Shown here one piece after another: positions 48,947 through 58,001 of a DNA stretch of 64,000 bases. The translations under genes were made by a program, and so were the position numbers. Numbering within the stretch: position 1 is the first letter of the stretch; every line of letters begins with the position of its first letter. The DNA is from Hyphomicrobium_A sp963722495 (GTDB taxonomy: Bacteria; Pseudomonadota; Alphaproteobacteria; Rhizobiales; Hyphomicrobiaceae), in the NCBI GenBank assembly GCA_963722495.1, contig CAVRND010000007.1, positions 186,001-250,000 of the forward strand, read 5' to 3'. Under the pieces are notes generated by a model. That model saw only the letters and a list, made by a program, of their open reading frames with translations. It ran no database searches and was not told the origin of the DNA.

Positions 48947-51900
48947 TTAGGAACGACCCCCGCTACCGTCAAGGTGAGTTCCGTCGAGATCCCAGACACG
49001 ATCGGTGTAGTCGTCTAACAGCGCATCGGGGATGGGCATGATTCGGGGCCCGTCCGTCCATAGCAGCGCAGCCTTAACTGTCCGCCCTGCATAAATTTCG
49101 CGCAGGGCCAGACGATAGGCGGCGAGCTGGAACAGATACGCCGCTGCAACCTGGTCTACCTTCGTAGGGGGCGGCCGGTTGGTCTTGTAGTCGACGATGA
49201 GCACTTCATCGCCGAGGTCGACCAGCCGATCGAGCTGCCCGATGAGCTTCAGGGGCGGCCCCTTGCGCTTGGGGTTCGGGATGAGGGCCACGATCGGCAC
49301 CTCGGCGCGGCTTTGCGGTCCGAACAGCGGCGCAAAGGCCGGGGCGCGCAGAATGGCCAGCGTCTCCTTGGCTACACCCTTGCGCGCGGCCGGCGGCAGG
49401 GCGCTGCCGCGGGCCTCGAGGAAGCCGGCGGCGGCATCGTCCCATCGCGCAGCAGGGAGGGTCGGCAAGTGCTGCAGCAAGGCGTGGGTGAGCGTGCCGC
49501 GCAGGAAGCGATGGTCGGTCGACTGCGCCGCGGGCGGCGGTGCCGACGGTTCTTCGTTGGGCGGCCGGCGGCGCGAGGCCGGCACGGCGATCGGCTCGCC
49601 GCTCTCGTCCGGCGTGTAGGCTTCGAGACGCGAGGGCGCCAGCGGGATCGACAGCGCCAGCTCGCGCGGCGCCGGGATCGATACCCAGGGCGGCAGCGTG
49701 GCGACGGCGGCGCCTTGCTTCTGCGCGCTATCGCGCGGCCTCGGCTGGGCGGTTTGTGGTTCGACGAGACGGCGGACTTTGACGCCGTCGGCGCCGTCCG
49801 CCTCCTGCAGCATGTCGTCGAGCGCGTGGTCGATCAGCTCGTACCAGCAGCCGTTGGATTTGCCGTTCTTGCCCTCGAAGCCGGCGATGTAGAGCCGGTC
49901 GCGGGCGCGCGTCATGGCGACGTAGAGCAGCCGGTTGCGCTCCTCGGTCTCGCGGAGGTTACGCTCCACCTTGGCGGCCGCGATGGTGGAATGCCCGCTG
50001 GTGCCCTTGACGCTCCACACGAACGGCTTGGCGTCGATGCCGAGCACACCGATGTCGTCGAACTGCAGGTAGGTGTTGATCGGTCCGCCGGTGGCCGTCG
50101 AGCAGGTGTCCGGTAGAAAGACGATCGGCGCTTCGAGACCCTTGGCGCCGTGCACGGTCATCACCCGCACCTCATTGCGGCCGTGCTCCATGTCGCGCTT
50201 CACCTCGCGATCGGCCTCGCGCAGGTAGGTGAGAAAGCCCGTCAGCGACGGCGGCGAGGCGTCGTCGTAGCTCAGCGCCAGGTTGAGGAATTCGTCGATC
50301 GGATCGGCGGCCTCGGGGCCGAGGCGGGAGAGGATCTTGGTGCGACCGCCCTCGCGGTCGAGGATCGAGGCGAAGAATTCGAACGGCGGCACGAAGTCGG
50401 CGCGCGAGCGCCAGCGCTTCAGCGTGTCGGCGGCCGCTTTGTAGCGTGGGTTGTCGTCGGCATGGTCGATGACCGACTTCCACAGCGTGCCCTTGCGTCC
50501 GACGCCGAGCGCCAAAAGATCGTCGTCGTCGAGACCGATGAGCGGGCTTTTCAGCACCTCCGCCAAGGACAGGTCGTCTTCTGGTAGGGTGAGAAATTCG
50601 CCCAGCGACACGAGGTCGGCCACGGCGATTTGGTCGCTCAGCCGCAGGCGGTCGGCGCCCGCGACCTCGATGCCGCGCGCCTTCAAGGCGGCGACCATGG
50701 GGCCGGCGAACGGGCGACGCTTGCGCACCAGGATGATGATGTCGCCGGCGGTGATCGGCCGTCCCTCGGAGGCCAGCATGTCGCCGCTGTCGAGCCAGCC
50801 GCGGATGGTCGTCGCGATGCGCTCGGCCAGCCGTTCCGCCGGTGCGCTGGCGGCGGTCTCGTCGAGCGGCGTCCATGGGTCGACGTGGTCGACGTCGTCC
50901 GCCTTTTCCGCCGGCCACACCTCGACGATGCCGCCGTGACCCAGGCGGTGCACGCCGTGGCGCACGATCGCCGCCTCGGTGGTGAGGCCCGGCGTGCGGC
51001 CGTGATTGGCGAATACTTTATCGACGGCGGCAAGGACGGGCGCCACGGTGCGGAACGACAGGTCGAGCGGCACGCGGCGCCAGGTGAGGCCGGCGTTGCG
51101 CGCCATATCGGCGAAGGCTTTGCCCATGGCGTCGAACTGCGCGAGGTCGGCGCCCTGGAAGCTGTAGATCGATTGCTTCTCGTCGCCGACGACGAACAGG
51201 GTGCGCACCTCGCTGCGCGCGCCGGTGTCATCGAAGAACTGCGAGGCCAGCGAGTTGACGATCTTCCACTGCTCGGGGCCGGTGTCCTGCGCCTCGTCGA
51301 CGAGAATGTGGTCGATGCCGCGATCGAGCTTGAACATGACCCACGAGGCGAGCTCTTGCCCGCTGAGCAGGAAGACGCTCTTGGCGATGAGGTCCTCGTA
51401 ATCGAGCGCGGCACGGCGCGCCTTGGCGAGCTTGTAGCGCTGCAGCACGGCGCCTGCGAGGCGGTGCAGGGCAATGGTGGCGGTGATGGCGCGCAGGCCG
51501 CGGCGTTCTTCGGCGAGGCTCATGAAGCGGCGCTGGGCGATGCCGAGCGCTGTGTCGAGATCGGCGTACTCGGCAGCGATGCCCTTGCTCATCAGGCTCT
51601 TGCGCGGCTTGCCGTCGGTGCAGAAGTAGCTTTCCAACGCGCCCGCCCGGATGGCGCTCGAGGCGGCGTTCAGCGCCGCGGAAACCTTCTGTGCGTTCTT
51701 CTGGTCGGTGGCGCCGCCACCGCTCAGCGCGTCGCGCAGGCGCACAAGCTCCGCGTCGCCGATCACATCGGCCATGTCGCTGTCGATGTCGTCGACCGTG
51801 ACGTCGTTGCGGATCTTGAAGGCGCGGCGATAGGCGGCGTCGAGGCCGGCCAGCTCGTCGTCGTGCTGGCCAAGGTCGATGCGGGTGGCGCTTTCCAGCC

Positions 51901-52528
51901 ATGCCCGCTCGCGCAACGCCGTGCGCAGCACCTCGTCGAAGCGGTCCTCGGCGGCATAGGGAATGACCGCCTGCAGCGCCTGACGCTGCTCCGGCGAGGA
52001 GCCGTCGGTCGCCTCGAGCAGCGTGGCGTCGATGGCTTCGCGCAGCAGCGCCTTCGCCGTTTCGTCGTCGAGCACGGTGAACCCCGGCGCGACGTTGGCT
52101 TCGAGGGGGAAGCGCTGCAGCAGGCGCTCGCAGAACGAATGGATGGTCTGCACCTTGAGGCCACCGGGCGTCTCGATGGCGACAGCAAACAGCGTGCGCG
52201 CATGCTCGACCTCGCTGTCGAGCGCAGGGCGGTCGCACAGCTCGGCGATCTCGCCCGCCAGCTTCGCGTTGGGCATCGTCACCCAGTTCGCCAGCGTGTC
52301 GAACACGCGCTTGGCCATCTCGGCGGCGGCGGCCTTGGTGTAGGTGAGGCACAGGATGCGCTCGGGCTGCGTGCGGGCGAGCAGCAGGCGGAGCACGCGC
52401 TGCGTCAGCACGTGAGTCTTGCCGGTGCCGGCGTTGGCGCTCACCCACACCGAGGCGCGCGGATCGGCGGCGTCGCGCTGGGCGCGGCGCGTGCGGACGA
52501 TATCGGACTCGGCGCTGTGCCCGCTCAT
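48947..52528 (-). CDS. addA: Double-strand break repair helicase-nuclease AddA
   Basis: UvrD-like helicase and nuclease subunit of AddAB, the alphaproteobacterial counterpart of RecBCD. Walker A (SANAGTGKTHVLTQRVLRLL), motif Ia (RILCLTYTKAAAAEMAKRV), motif II (HILVDEAQDTGPEQWKIV), motif III (LFVVGDEKQSIYSFQGA), motifs V-VI (VMTVHGAKGLEAPIVFLPDT and LLYVAMTRARDRLY) and the nuclease motif (EVLIVDYKTNRPPP) are present. It has 1193 residues. The ATG overlaps the addB stop (ATGA); the longer open frame upstream is antisense-like extension into addB. Confidence 0.96.
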   Translation of the reverse strand: MSGHSAESDIVRTRRAQRDAADPRASVWVSANAGTGKTHVLTQRVLRLLLARTQPERILCLTYTKAAAAEMAKRVFDTLANWVTMPNAKLAGEIAELCDRPALDSEVEHARTLFAVAIETPGGLKVQTIHSFCERLLQRFPLEANVAPGFTVLDDETAKALLREAIDATLLEATDGSSPEQRQALQAVIPYAAEDRFDEVLRTALRERAWLESATRIDLGQHDDELAGLDAAYRRAFKIRNDVTVDDIDSDMADVIGDAELVRLRDALSGGGATDQKNAQKVSAALNAASSAIRAGALESYFCTDGKPRKSLMSKGIAAEYADLDTALGIAQRRFMSLAEERRGLRAITATIALHRLAGAVLQRYKLAKARRAALDYEDLIAKSVFLLSGQELASWVMFKLDRGIDHILVDEAQDTGPEQWKIVNSLASQFFDDTGARSEVRTLFVVGDEKQSIYSFQGADLAQFDAMGKAFADMARNAGLTWRRVPLDLSFRTVAPVLAAVDKVFANHGRTPGLTTEAAIVRHGVHRLGHGGIVEVWPAEKADDVDHVDPWTPLDETAASAPAERLAERIATTIRGWLDSGDMLASEGRPITAGDIIILVRKRRPFAGPMVAALKARGIEVAGADRLRLSDQIAVADLVSLGEFLTLPEDDLSLAEVLKSPLIGLDDDDLLALGVGRKGTLWKSVIDHADDNPRYKAAADTLKRWRSRADFVPPFEFFASILDREGGRTKILSRLGPEAADPIDEFLNLALSYDDASPPSLTGFLTYLREADREVKRDMEHGRNEVRVMTVHGAKGLEAPIVFLPDTCSTATGGPINTYLQFDDIGVLGIDAKPFVWSVKGTSGHSTIAAAKVERNLRETEERNRLLYVAMTRARDRLYIAGFEGKNGKSNGCWYELIDHALDDMLQEADGADGVKVRRLVEPQTAQPRPRDSAQKQGAAVATLPPWVSIPAPRELALSIPLAPSRLEAYTPDESGEPIAVPASRRRPPNEEPSAPPPAAQSTDHRFLRGTLTHALLQHLPTLPAARWDDAAAGFLEARGSALPPAARKGVAKETLAILRAPAFAPLFGPQSRAEVPIVALIPNPKRKGPPLKLIGQLDRLVDLGDEVLIVDYKTNRPPPTKVDQVAAAYLFQLAAYRLALREIYAGRTVKAALLWTDGPRIMPIPDALLDDYTDRVWDLDGTHLDGSGGRS

Positions 52529-55500
52529 GCGATCACCACCTCGTCCTCGCCCGGCACCGACCATTCGGCGACGCGCGCCAAGTGCTCGTAATCGTCGTAG
52601 CGGTAGTCGAAGCGCACGCGCCGCAGTGCCTTGTAGGGCGTGGCGACGTCGTCGAAGCGGGCGATGAGCGCCACCAGCCGGGCGAGCGCGGTATTCGCCA
52701 TGGCCGCGATGTCGCCGTCGGACACGGAGCTCTGGTCGCCGGGCGGCTCGCTGCCGGTGGCGCTGATGTAGCGCAGCTCGGTGACGGGCAGGTGCGGGAC
52801 GCCGGTGAAGCCGATGTCGCCAAGCGCGATGGCGGCCTCGAGCGGCAGCTGCGGCTTCAGCCCGCTGGCGACGTGGCTGGCCTTCGGCGCGCTGCCGGTC
52901 TTGTAGTCGGTGATGACGAGCCCGGCGCCGCGGTGATCGATGCGGTCGGCGCGCGCCGTCAGCGTGAACGGCCCTTGCGGTGCGGCGATGACAAGGCTGC
53001 CGCCAACCTCGGGGATGATGCGCGTGACGCCCTCGCGTCGCGCCGCCTCCGTCTCGGCAAACCACTGCGCGAAGCGCTCAAAGCGCGGCAGCCAGAAAGC
53101 GGCAACGCGCGCGTGGCTGTCGTAGTCGGACAGCAACGCATTGGCGATGCCCATCAGCTCGGACTGCGCGTCGGCCGGAAGCTGGTCAGGGAAGCGCTGC
53201 GCGAAGCGGCTCATGATGTCGTGCACGACGCTGCCGCGCAGGGCCGCATCGGGATTGGCGCCGAGCATCGGCAACTTCTCGAGCTTCAGGATATCGCGGG
53301 CGAAGATCTCGTACGGGTTCTTCAGCCAGGCTTCGATGCGCGTGACGCTCATCTTGCGCGGCCGCAATTCGATCGGCGGGCGCGGCTCCGGCGCGCGGAT
53401 GCGCGGGCTGCGCTGCGCGTAATCGCGCATGCGCGCCCAGCCGAGCCAGGGCTGATCCGGCTTCAACGCGTCGCTGACGCCGATCCCGGCCAGCAGCGCC
53501 TGCAAACGCATCAGCCAGCGCGAGGGCACCGTCGGCACGCCGTCGATCTTCTCGGCGCGCGTGATGTAGACGCGCTCGGCGCCCAGCAGCGACGTGAAGT
53601 CGTGCGCCGCATAGCCGATCTCCTGCTCGGGCGAGGGCAGGCCAAGTTCCTTGCGCATCGGCCGGTTGAGCCACGGCCCGGGATCGGCCGCCTCCGGCCA
53701 GGTGCCGTCGTTGAGCGAGCCGAGGATGATGACGTCGGTCTGCTGCAGGCGCGCTTCGAACGGCCCCCAGATGGAGAGGCGCGGATGCACGGCGACGCGC
53801 GGGCGCACGTTCTGCCCGACGATCAGGCTGCGATAGAGATCGGCATAGTCGGCGGCGGCGATCTGCAACGGCGGCAGCTGCGGGTCGATGAGGCCGGAGA
53901 AGAAGTTGGAGGCGGCGGTGCCGGCTTCGCCCTGCCACAGCGGCGAGCCGGCGTCGGTCTCTTCCGTCTCGGGCAGCCGGCACAGCGCCTCGGCGACCGC
54001 GATATGCGCCGCGGCGATGGCTTGCAACGGCTGCTCGCCTTTGGTGGCGAACACGGCGAGCAACGGCGCGAAGGCGGCCTGCATGCGCTTGACGAGGTCT
54101 TCGGCGCCGCGCCAGTCGTCCGGCCAAAGTCGCATCACGGCGCGGTGGCGTCGCTGCTTGGCGTTGACGTTCTCCTCCGCGCGCGCCAGCGCATGCGCGA
54201 TGCCGTCGATGCCGTGGCCGAGATAAACGTCGCGGAAGGCGGCGATCTCCAGCGCGCGCGCGGCGCGGCGGGCGTCGAAAGCTTCAAGGCCGAGGCGCGT
54301 CAGCGGATGCTTCAGTAGCGCCATGACGGCCGGCGGCGCGAAGCCCTCCGCAGCGGCCGAGATGACGAGGTCGAGGAACGTACCGGGCGGCGTCTTGGCA
54401 AACGGGCGTCCGGCCGAGTCGTCGACGCGGATGCCCCACGCCTCCAGCCGGACGGCGACGCGCCGCGCCAACAGCCGGTCGGGCGAGACCAGCGCGGCGC
54501 TGCGGCCCGGCGTCTCGGCCGTCTCGCGCATGATGAGGGCGATCGTTTCGGCTTCGTCCTGCGCCGACGGCGCCTCGATCAGGCTGACACCGCGCAGCGC
54601 GCCTTTGATGGCGCCGGCGTCGGCGCCTGCGATGTACTGCTGCCAGCGTCCCGTCATGCCGGAGGGGCGCATGGCCTCGGCGACGAGCGCTTCCCGGTCG
54701 TTGCGTTCTGCGCTGAGAGCGGCGCCCGATAGCTGCTGCACGTCGGCGCGCTCGACGCCGAGCGCGGCCAGCAGCTTGGCGAACCCGAACTGCGGGTGCT
54801 CGGGATGATCGGCGATCGCCGCCCAGCTTTCCGCGTCGAGATGCAGGTCGAGACCGGGAAGCACGATGGCGCCCTGCGGCAGCCGCGCCACCGCCGCCAT
54901 CAGCTCGACCGTCGCCGGAACCGAGCCGGATACGCCGGCAACGATGACGGGGCCAGCCGGCGGCGTACGTGTCAGGCGCTCAGCCTCGGCAAGGATCGCG
55001 CGGTTGCGGCGCGACGCCGGCGACAGCAGCTTCTTTTCCTCGAGGTACGCCGGCCAGAAAGCCGTGATGATCTCGAGGAACTTCAGCGTGTCCTTCCAGT
55101 GCTCGGAATATTCGTCGGGCACGAGCGCCGCGAGCCCGTCGAGCGGCACGTTCTCGGTCTCGACCATGTCCATCAGGCGCGCCAGCTCGGCGGCAAGGTG
55201 CGCCGCCTGCGCCGGCGTGTTGGCGCCAGCTGCCGCGGCGTGCTCGCCGAGATGCGCGGCATCTCCCGTGTCGCGACGGATGGTCTGCGACCAGCGCTGC
55301 ACCAGCATCGTCAAGACGAGGCGGCGCTCGATCTCGCTCACGGCCGGCGGAAGGTCGAGCGCGTCGGTGCCGAGCGTGCCGGGGCTGGCGAGGCCGGCGA
55401 GCAGCGTCAGGTCTTCATCGCCGGCCGAGATCGGCCGAATCTGCGGCAGCGTCATCGCCCGCCCGCCCGAGGCGACGAGGAACGCCTCCTGCATGGCGCG

Positions 55501-55710
55501 TGTGGCGCGCCGTGTCGGCAGCAGCAGCGTGACGTCGGGAAGCTCTAATGGGTTTGGTGCGACGCCGCCGGTCTCGGGCAGGTTGCCCTTCAGGATCGCG
55601 GCAGCGACAGCTTCCAGAAACGGAATACCGGCGGGCACAGTGAAGACGCGTGGGGGACGAGCCCGGCCGCCGCCGATGCCCTCCGCAGCGCTCTCAAGCG
55701 ACGTCCTCAC
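52525..55710 (-). CDS. addB: Double-strand break repair protein AddB
   Basis: Partner of AddA, with an inactivated helicase fold and an active nuclease domain. ELPDVTLLLPTRRATRAMQE near the N-terminus, VIILGSLNDGTWPEAADPGP in the middle and a C-terminal RecB-like nuclease motif (LVITDYKTGSAPKASHV) with QLPLEAAIAL match the alphaproteobacterial AddB family. No canonical Walker A is visible, as expected. It has 1061 residues. The GTG start overlaps the end of the murU-like gene by 17 bases, indicating coupling. Confidence 0.95.
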   Translation of the reverse strand: MRTSLESAAEGIGGGRARPPRVFTVPAGIPFLEAVAAAILKGNLPETGGVAPNPLELPDVTLLLPTRRATRAMQEAFLVASGGRAMTLPQIRPISAGDEDLTLLAGLASPGTLGTDALDLPPAVSEIERRLVLTMLVQRWSQTIRRDTGDAAHLGEHAAAAGANTPAQAAHLAAELARLMDMVETENVPLDGLAALVPDEYSEHWKDTLKFLEIITAFWPAYLEEKKLLSPASRRNRAILAEAERLTRTPPAGPVIVAGVSGSVPATVELMAAVARLPQGAIVLPGLDLHLDAESWAAIADHPEHPQFGFAKLLAALGVERADVQQLSGAALSAERNDREALVAEAMRPSGMTGRWQQYIAGADAGAIKGALRGVSLIEAPSAQDEAETIALIMRETAETPGRSAALVSPDRLLARRVAVRLEAWGIRVDDSAGRPFAKTPPGTFLDLVISAAAEGFAPPAVMALLKHPLTRLGLEAFDARRAARALEIAAFRDVYLGHGIDGIAHALARAEENVNAKQRRHRAVMRLWPDDWRGAEDLVKRMQAAFAPLLAVFATKGEQPLQAIAAAHIAVAEALCRLPETEETDAGSPLWQGEAGTAASNFFSGLIDPQLPPLQIAAADYADLYRSLIVGQNVRPRVAVHPRLSIWGPFEARLQQTDVIILGSLNDGTWPEAADPGPWLNRPMRKELGLPSPEQEIGYAAHDFTSLLGAERVYITRAEKIDGVPTVPSRWLMRLQALLAGIGVSDALKPDQPWLGWARMRDYAQRSPRIRAPEPRPPIELRPRKMSVTRIEAWLKNPYEIFARDILKLEKLPMLGANPDAALRGSVVHDIMSRFAQRFPDQLPADAQSELMGIANALLSDYDSHARVAAFWLPRFERFAQWFAETEAARREGVTRIIPEVGGSLVIAAPQGPFTLTARADRIDHRGAGLVITDYKTGSAPKASHVASGLKPQLPLEAAIALGDIGFTGVPHLPVTELRYISATGSEPPGDQSSVSDGDIAAMANTALARLVALIARFDDVATPYKALRRVRFDYRYDDYEHLARVAEWSVPGEDEVVIA

Positions 55711-56432
55711 TCTCGATCCACCTTTCCGCCTCGATCAAGGCTTCCGGCGTTCCGACATGCATCCACAGGCCATCGAGGCGGATGCCGTACATTCTTCCGC
55801 TGTCGATCGCCGTGTCCCACAGCTTGTTGATCGAGAACGGACCCTGGGGCGCCGCGGCGAACATCCGCGGATGTGCGATCGAAACGCCGGTGAACACGAA
55901 CGGCACCATCTGGCGCTCACCGCGCCGCGACAGGCGTCCGTCCTTCTCCATGGCGAAATCGCCCGATCCCTCGTATCCCAGGCTCGTCGCCCCGGATGCG
56001 AGCAGCATCAGGCTATCCATGGTGTCGGGATCCCAGACCGAAAACAACCGTTCGAGGTTGGAGCCGACACCCTCGATCCACACCGAGTTCGGAGTTGTGA
56101 ATCAAGAACGGCTCGGGACCGAGCAGCGGCAGGGCCTTGGTAACGCCGCCTCCGGTCTCCAGAAGCTGTTGGCGCTCATCGGAAATCAGGATTTCCGGCT
56201 TCTTGCGCTGCTTGAGGTGCGCTTCCAGCTTGTCGGCGCAGTAGTGCACGTTGACGACGGCGCGGGCGACTCCCGCCGCCGCGATGCGGTCGAGAACGTG
56301 GTCGACCAGCGTGCGGCCCTTGAGGCGCACCATCGGCTTGGGGATATCCTTGGTGAGCGGCAACATGCGCTTGCCCAGGCCGCCGCCGAGCACCATCGCC
56401 GCCTGCGGGCGCCAAGTCTTCGATGCGGTCAT
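55694..56432 (-). CDS. murU: MurNAc-1-phosphate uridylyltransferase MurU-like (one frameshift)
   Basis: Sugar nucleotidyltransferase. AMVLGGGLGKRMLPLTKDIP with KPMVRLKGRTLVDHVLDRI is the nucleotide-binding signature, and GLWMHVGTPEALIEAE is a typical ending. Next to an AmgK-like kinase it most likely makes UDP-MurNAc from recycled MurNAc-1-P. The frame breaks near 56088-56089: removing one base joins PFLIHNSD to SVWIEGVGSNLERLF. The repaired protein is about 245 residues. It starts 15 bases after the stop of tsaE-amgK. Confidence 0.88.
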
Positions 56433-56447
56433 GGACGTGGGCCTCGC

Positions 56448-57989
56448 TCAGGCGACAAGCTCGCCGCGCGCTTCGATGGGAAGGTTCCGGTCGTACCAGC
56501 GCTTGAGGCCCGCAAGCTGCGGATGCGCAAGGTCGCGTTCGAGATAGCGCCATAGCCGCGGAATGTGACGCAGGTAGCCGGGCTTGCCGTCGCGTTTGGC
56601 GAGGCGCGCAAAGATGCCGACGATCTTGGTGTTCCGCTGCGCGCCGAGCGCGGCATAGGCGAAGGCGAAAGCGTCACGATCGAACCCCGTCCTGCCCGCA
56701 GAGACGCCGGCACAGTAGTGTTCGAACAGCTGCGCTTCAAGTTCGGGAGCCACATCGACGCGCGCATCCTGCAGGAGTGAGACGAGGTCATAGGCGGCCG
56801 GGCCGCGCATGGCATCCTGAAAGTCGATCACCCCGACGCGCGCAATGCCTTCCCGCTCCGGCAGCCACAGAAGATTGGGCGAGTGGTAGTCGCGCAACAC
56901 CCACGCGGCGGGCATTTTGGCCAGCTCGGCAAAGATACCGGCCCACAGCGACACGAACTCGGCGCGCTCCGATTGCGGCACGGCAGCGCCACGCAACGCC
57001 GGCCAATACCAGTCGGTCAGTAGCTCCGTCTCGATGGCCATCGCGTCGCTGTCGTAGGCCGAGACGCGGTGCACGCCGTCGCCGTCGACGGACAGCGTTT
57101 GCGGCGCCGGCGCATCCTGCAACGCGACGAGTGCTTCGGTGGCGGTGCGCCACAGCGTCACCTGGTCGGCAGCCCCGGTCTCCACCTCGCGGCCGAACAC
57201 GCGGTCGCCGAGGTCGTCGAGCAGCAGCAGCCCGTGGTCGAGATCTTGCGCGTGAATGCGCGGCACGGTGAGGCCCGCCTCGCGCAGCGCGCTGGCGACG
57301 GCAACGAATGGGCGCACGTCCTCCGCGAGGTGCGCAAGGCGGCTATAGGGCAGGCCGTTGCGAATGGCAGGGCCGTCGGGCTGGCGTGGCCAGTCCATGA
57401 GGATGGCGCCGGGACGCTCACCGCGCACCAGCCGGCCGTAGCGGCGCACGGAAGCATCGCCCTGCAGGTATTGCAGCTCGCCATCGCCGGCCGCGGCGAT
57501 CAGCGCGCGCATGACGATGAAGCGATCGAGGCGCGTTGCCCAATCGCCGCGCGCGGTGAGCGTCACGCGCCGGCTGGCGCCGCCGCCGTCGTCATCGAGG
57601 CGCACATCGAGACGGTCGGGCGGCAAGAGATCGCCGGCCTGCTCCGGCCATTCGACGATGGCGATGCCGTTCTTCAGCGCGTTGTCGAGCCCCAGCTCAT
57701 CGAGCTCGGAAGGCGTGCGCAAGCGATAGAGGTCGAGATGGGCCACCGGCATGCGGGGCGTCACGTAGCTCTGCACCAGCGTGAAGGTGGGGCTGGGGAT
57801 CTCCTCGCCCTTGTTGCCGGTGAGGGCCTGGATGATGGCGCGGGCGAGCGTCGTCTTGCCGGCGCCGAGGTCGCCGCTCAGCGCGAACAGATCGCCGCGG
57901 CGCCCCACGAACGCGAGTTGCTCGCCCAGGCGGACCAGAGCGGGCTCGCTGACGTTATCAATGACGTGGGAGGCGGAGATTGAGGGCAT
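56448..57989 (-). CDS. TsaE-AmgK fusion: tRNA t6A ATPase domain plus sugar kinase
   Basis: Two domains in one 513-residue chain. Residues 1-150 are TsaE, the ATPase needed for t6A37 of tRNA (P-loop LSGDLGAGKTTLARAIIQAL, SPTFTLVQSY, HLDLYRL, IVEWPEQAG). From about 165 an aminoglycoside-phosphotransferase-like kinase follows, with the catalytic loop LRDYHSPNLLWLP and metal-binding VGVIDFQDAMRGPAAYD. This domain matches AmgK, which phosphorylates anomeric MurNAc/GlcNAc in wall recycling. The adjacent murU-like gene supports that. It begins 12 bases after divL. Confidence 0.93.
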   Translation of the reverse strand: MPSISASHVIDNVSEPALVRLGEQLAFVGRRGDLFALSGDLGAGKTTLARAIIQALTGNKGEEIPSPTFTLVQSYVTPRMPVAHLDLYRLRTPSELDELGLDNALKNGIAIVEWPEQAGDLLPPDRLDVRLDDDGGGASRRVTLTARGDWATRLDRFIVMRALIAAAGDGELQYLQGDASVRRYGRLVRGERPGAILMDWPRQPDGPAIRNGLPYSRLAHLAEDVRPFVAVASALREAGLTVPRIHAQDLDHGLLLLDDLGDRVFGREVETGAADQVTLWRTATEALVALQDAPAPQTLSVDGDGVHRVSAYDSDAMAIETELLTDWYWPALRGAAVPQSERAEFVSLWAGIFAELAKMPAAWVLRDYHSPNLLWLPEREGIARVGVIDFQDAMRGPAAYDLVSLLQDARVDVAPELEAQLFEHYCAGVSAGRTGFDRDAFAFAYAALGAQRNTKIVGIFARLAKRDGKPGYLRHIPRLWRYLERDLAHPQLAGLKRWYDRNLPIEARGELVA

Positions 57990-58001
57990 GCACTTTTCAC
58001 T

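Noticed and set aside
50630..54318. Long + strand frames opposite addA and addB (653 and 578 codons)
   Set aside because: They lie wholly inside conserved addA and addB and resemble other GC-driven shadows in composition.
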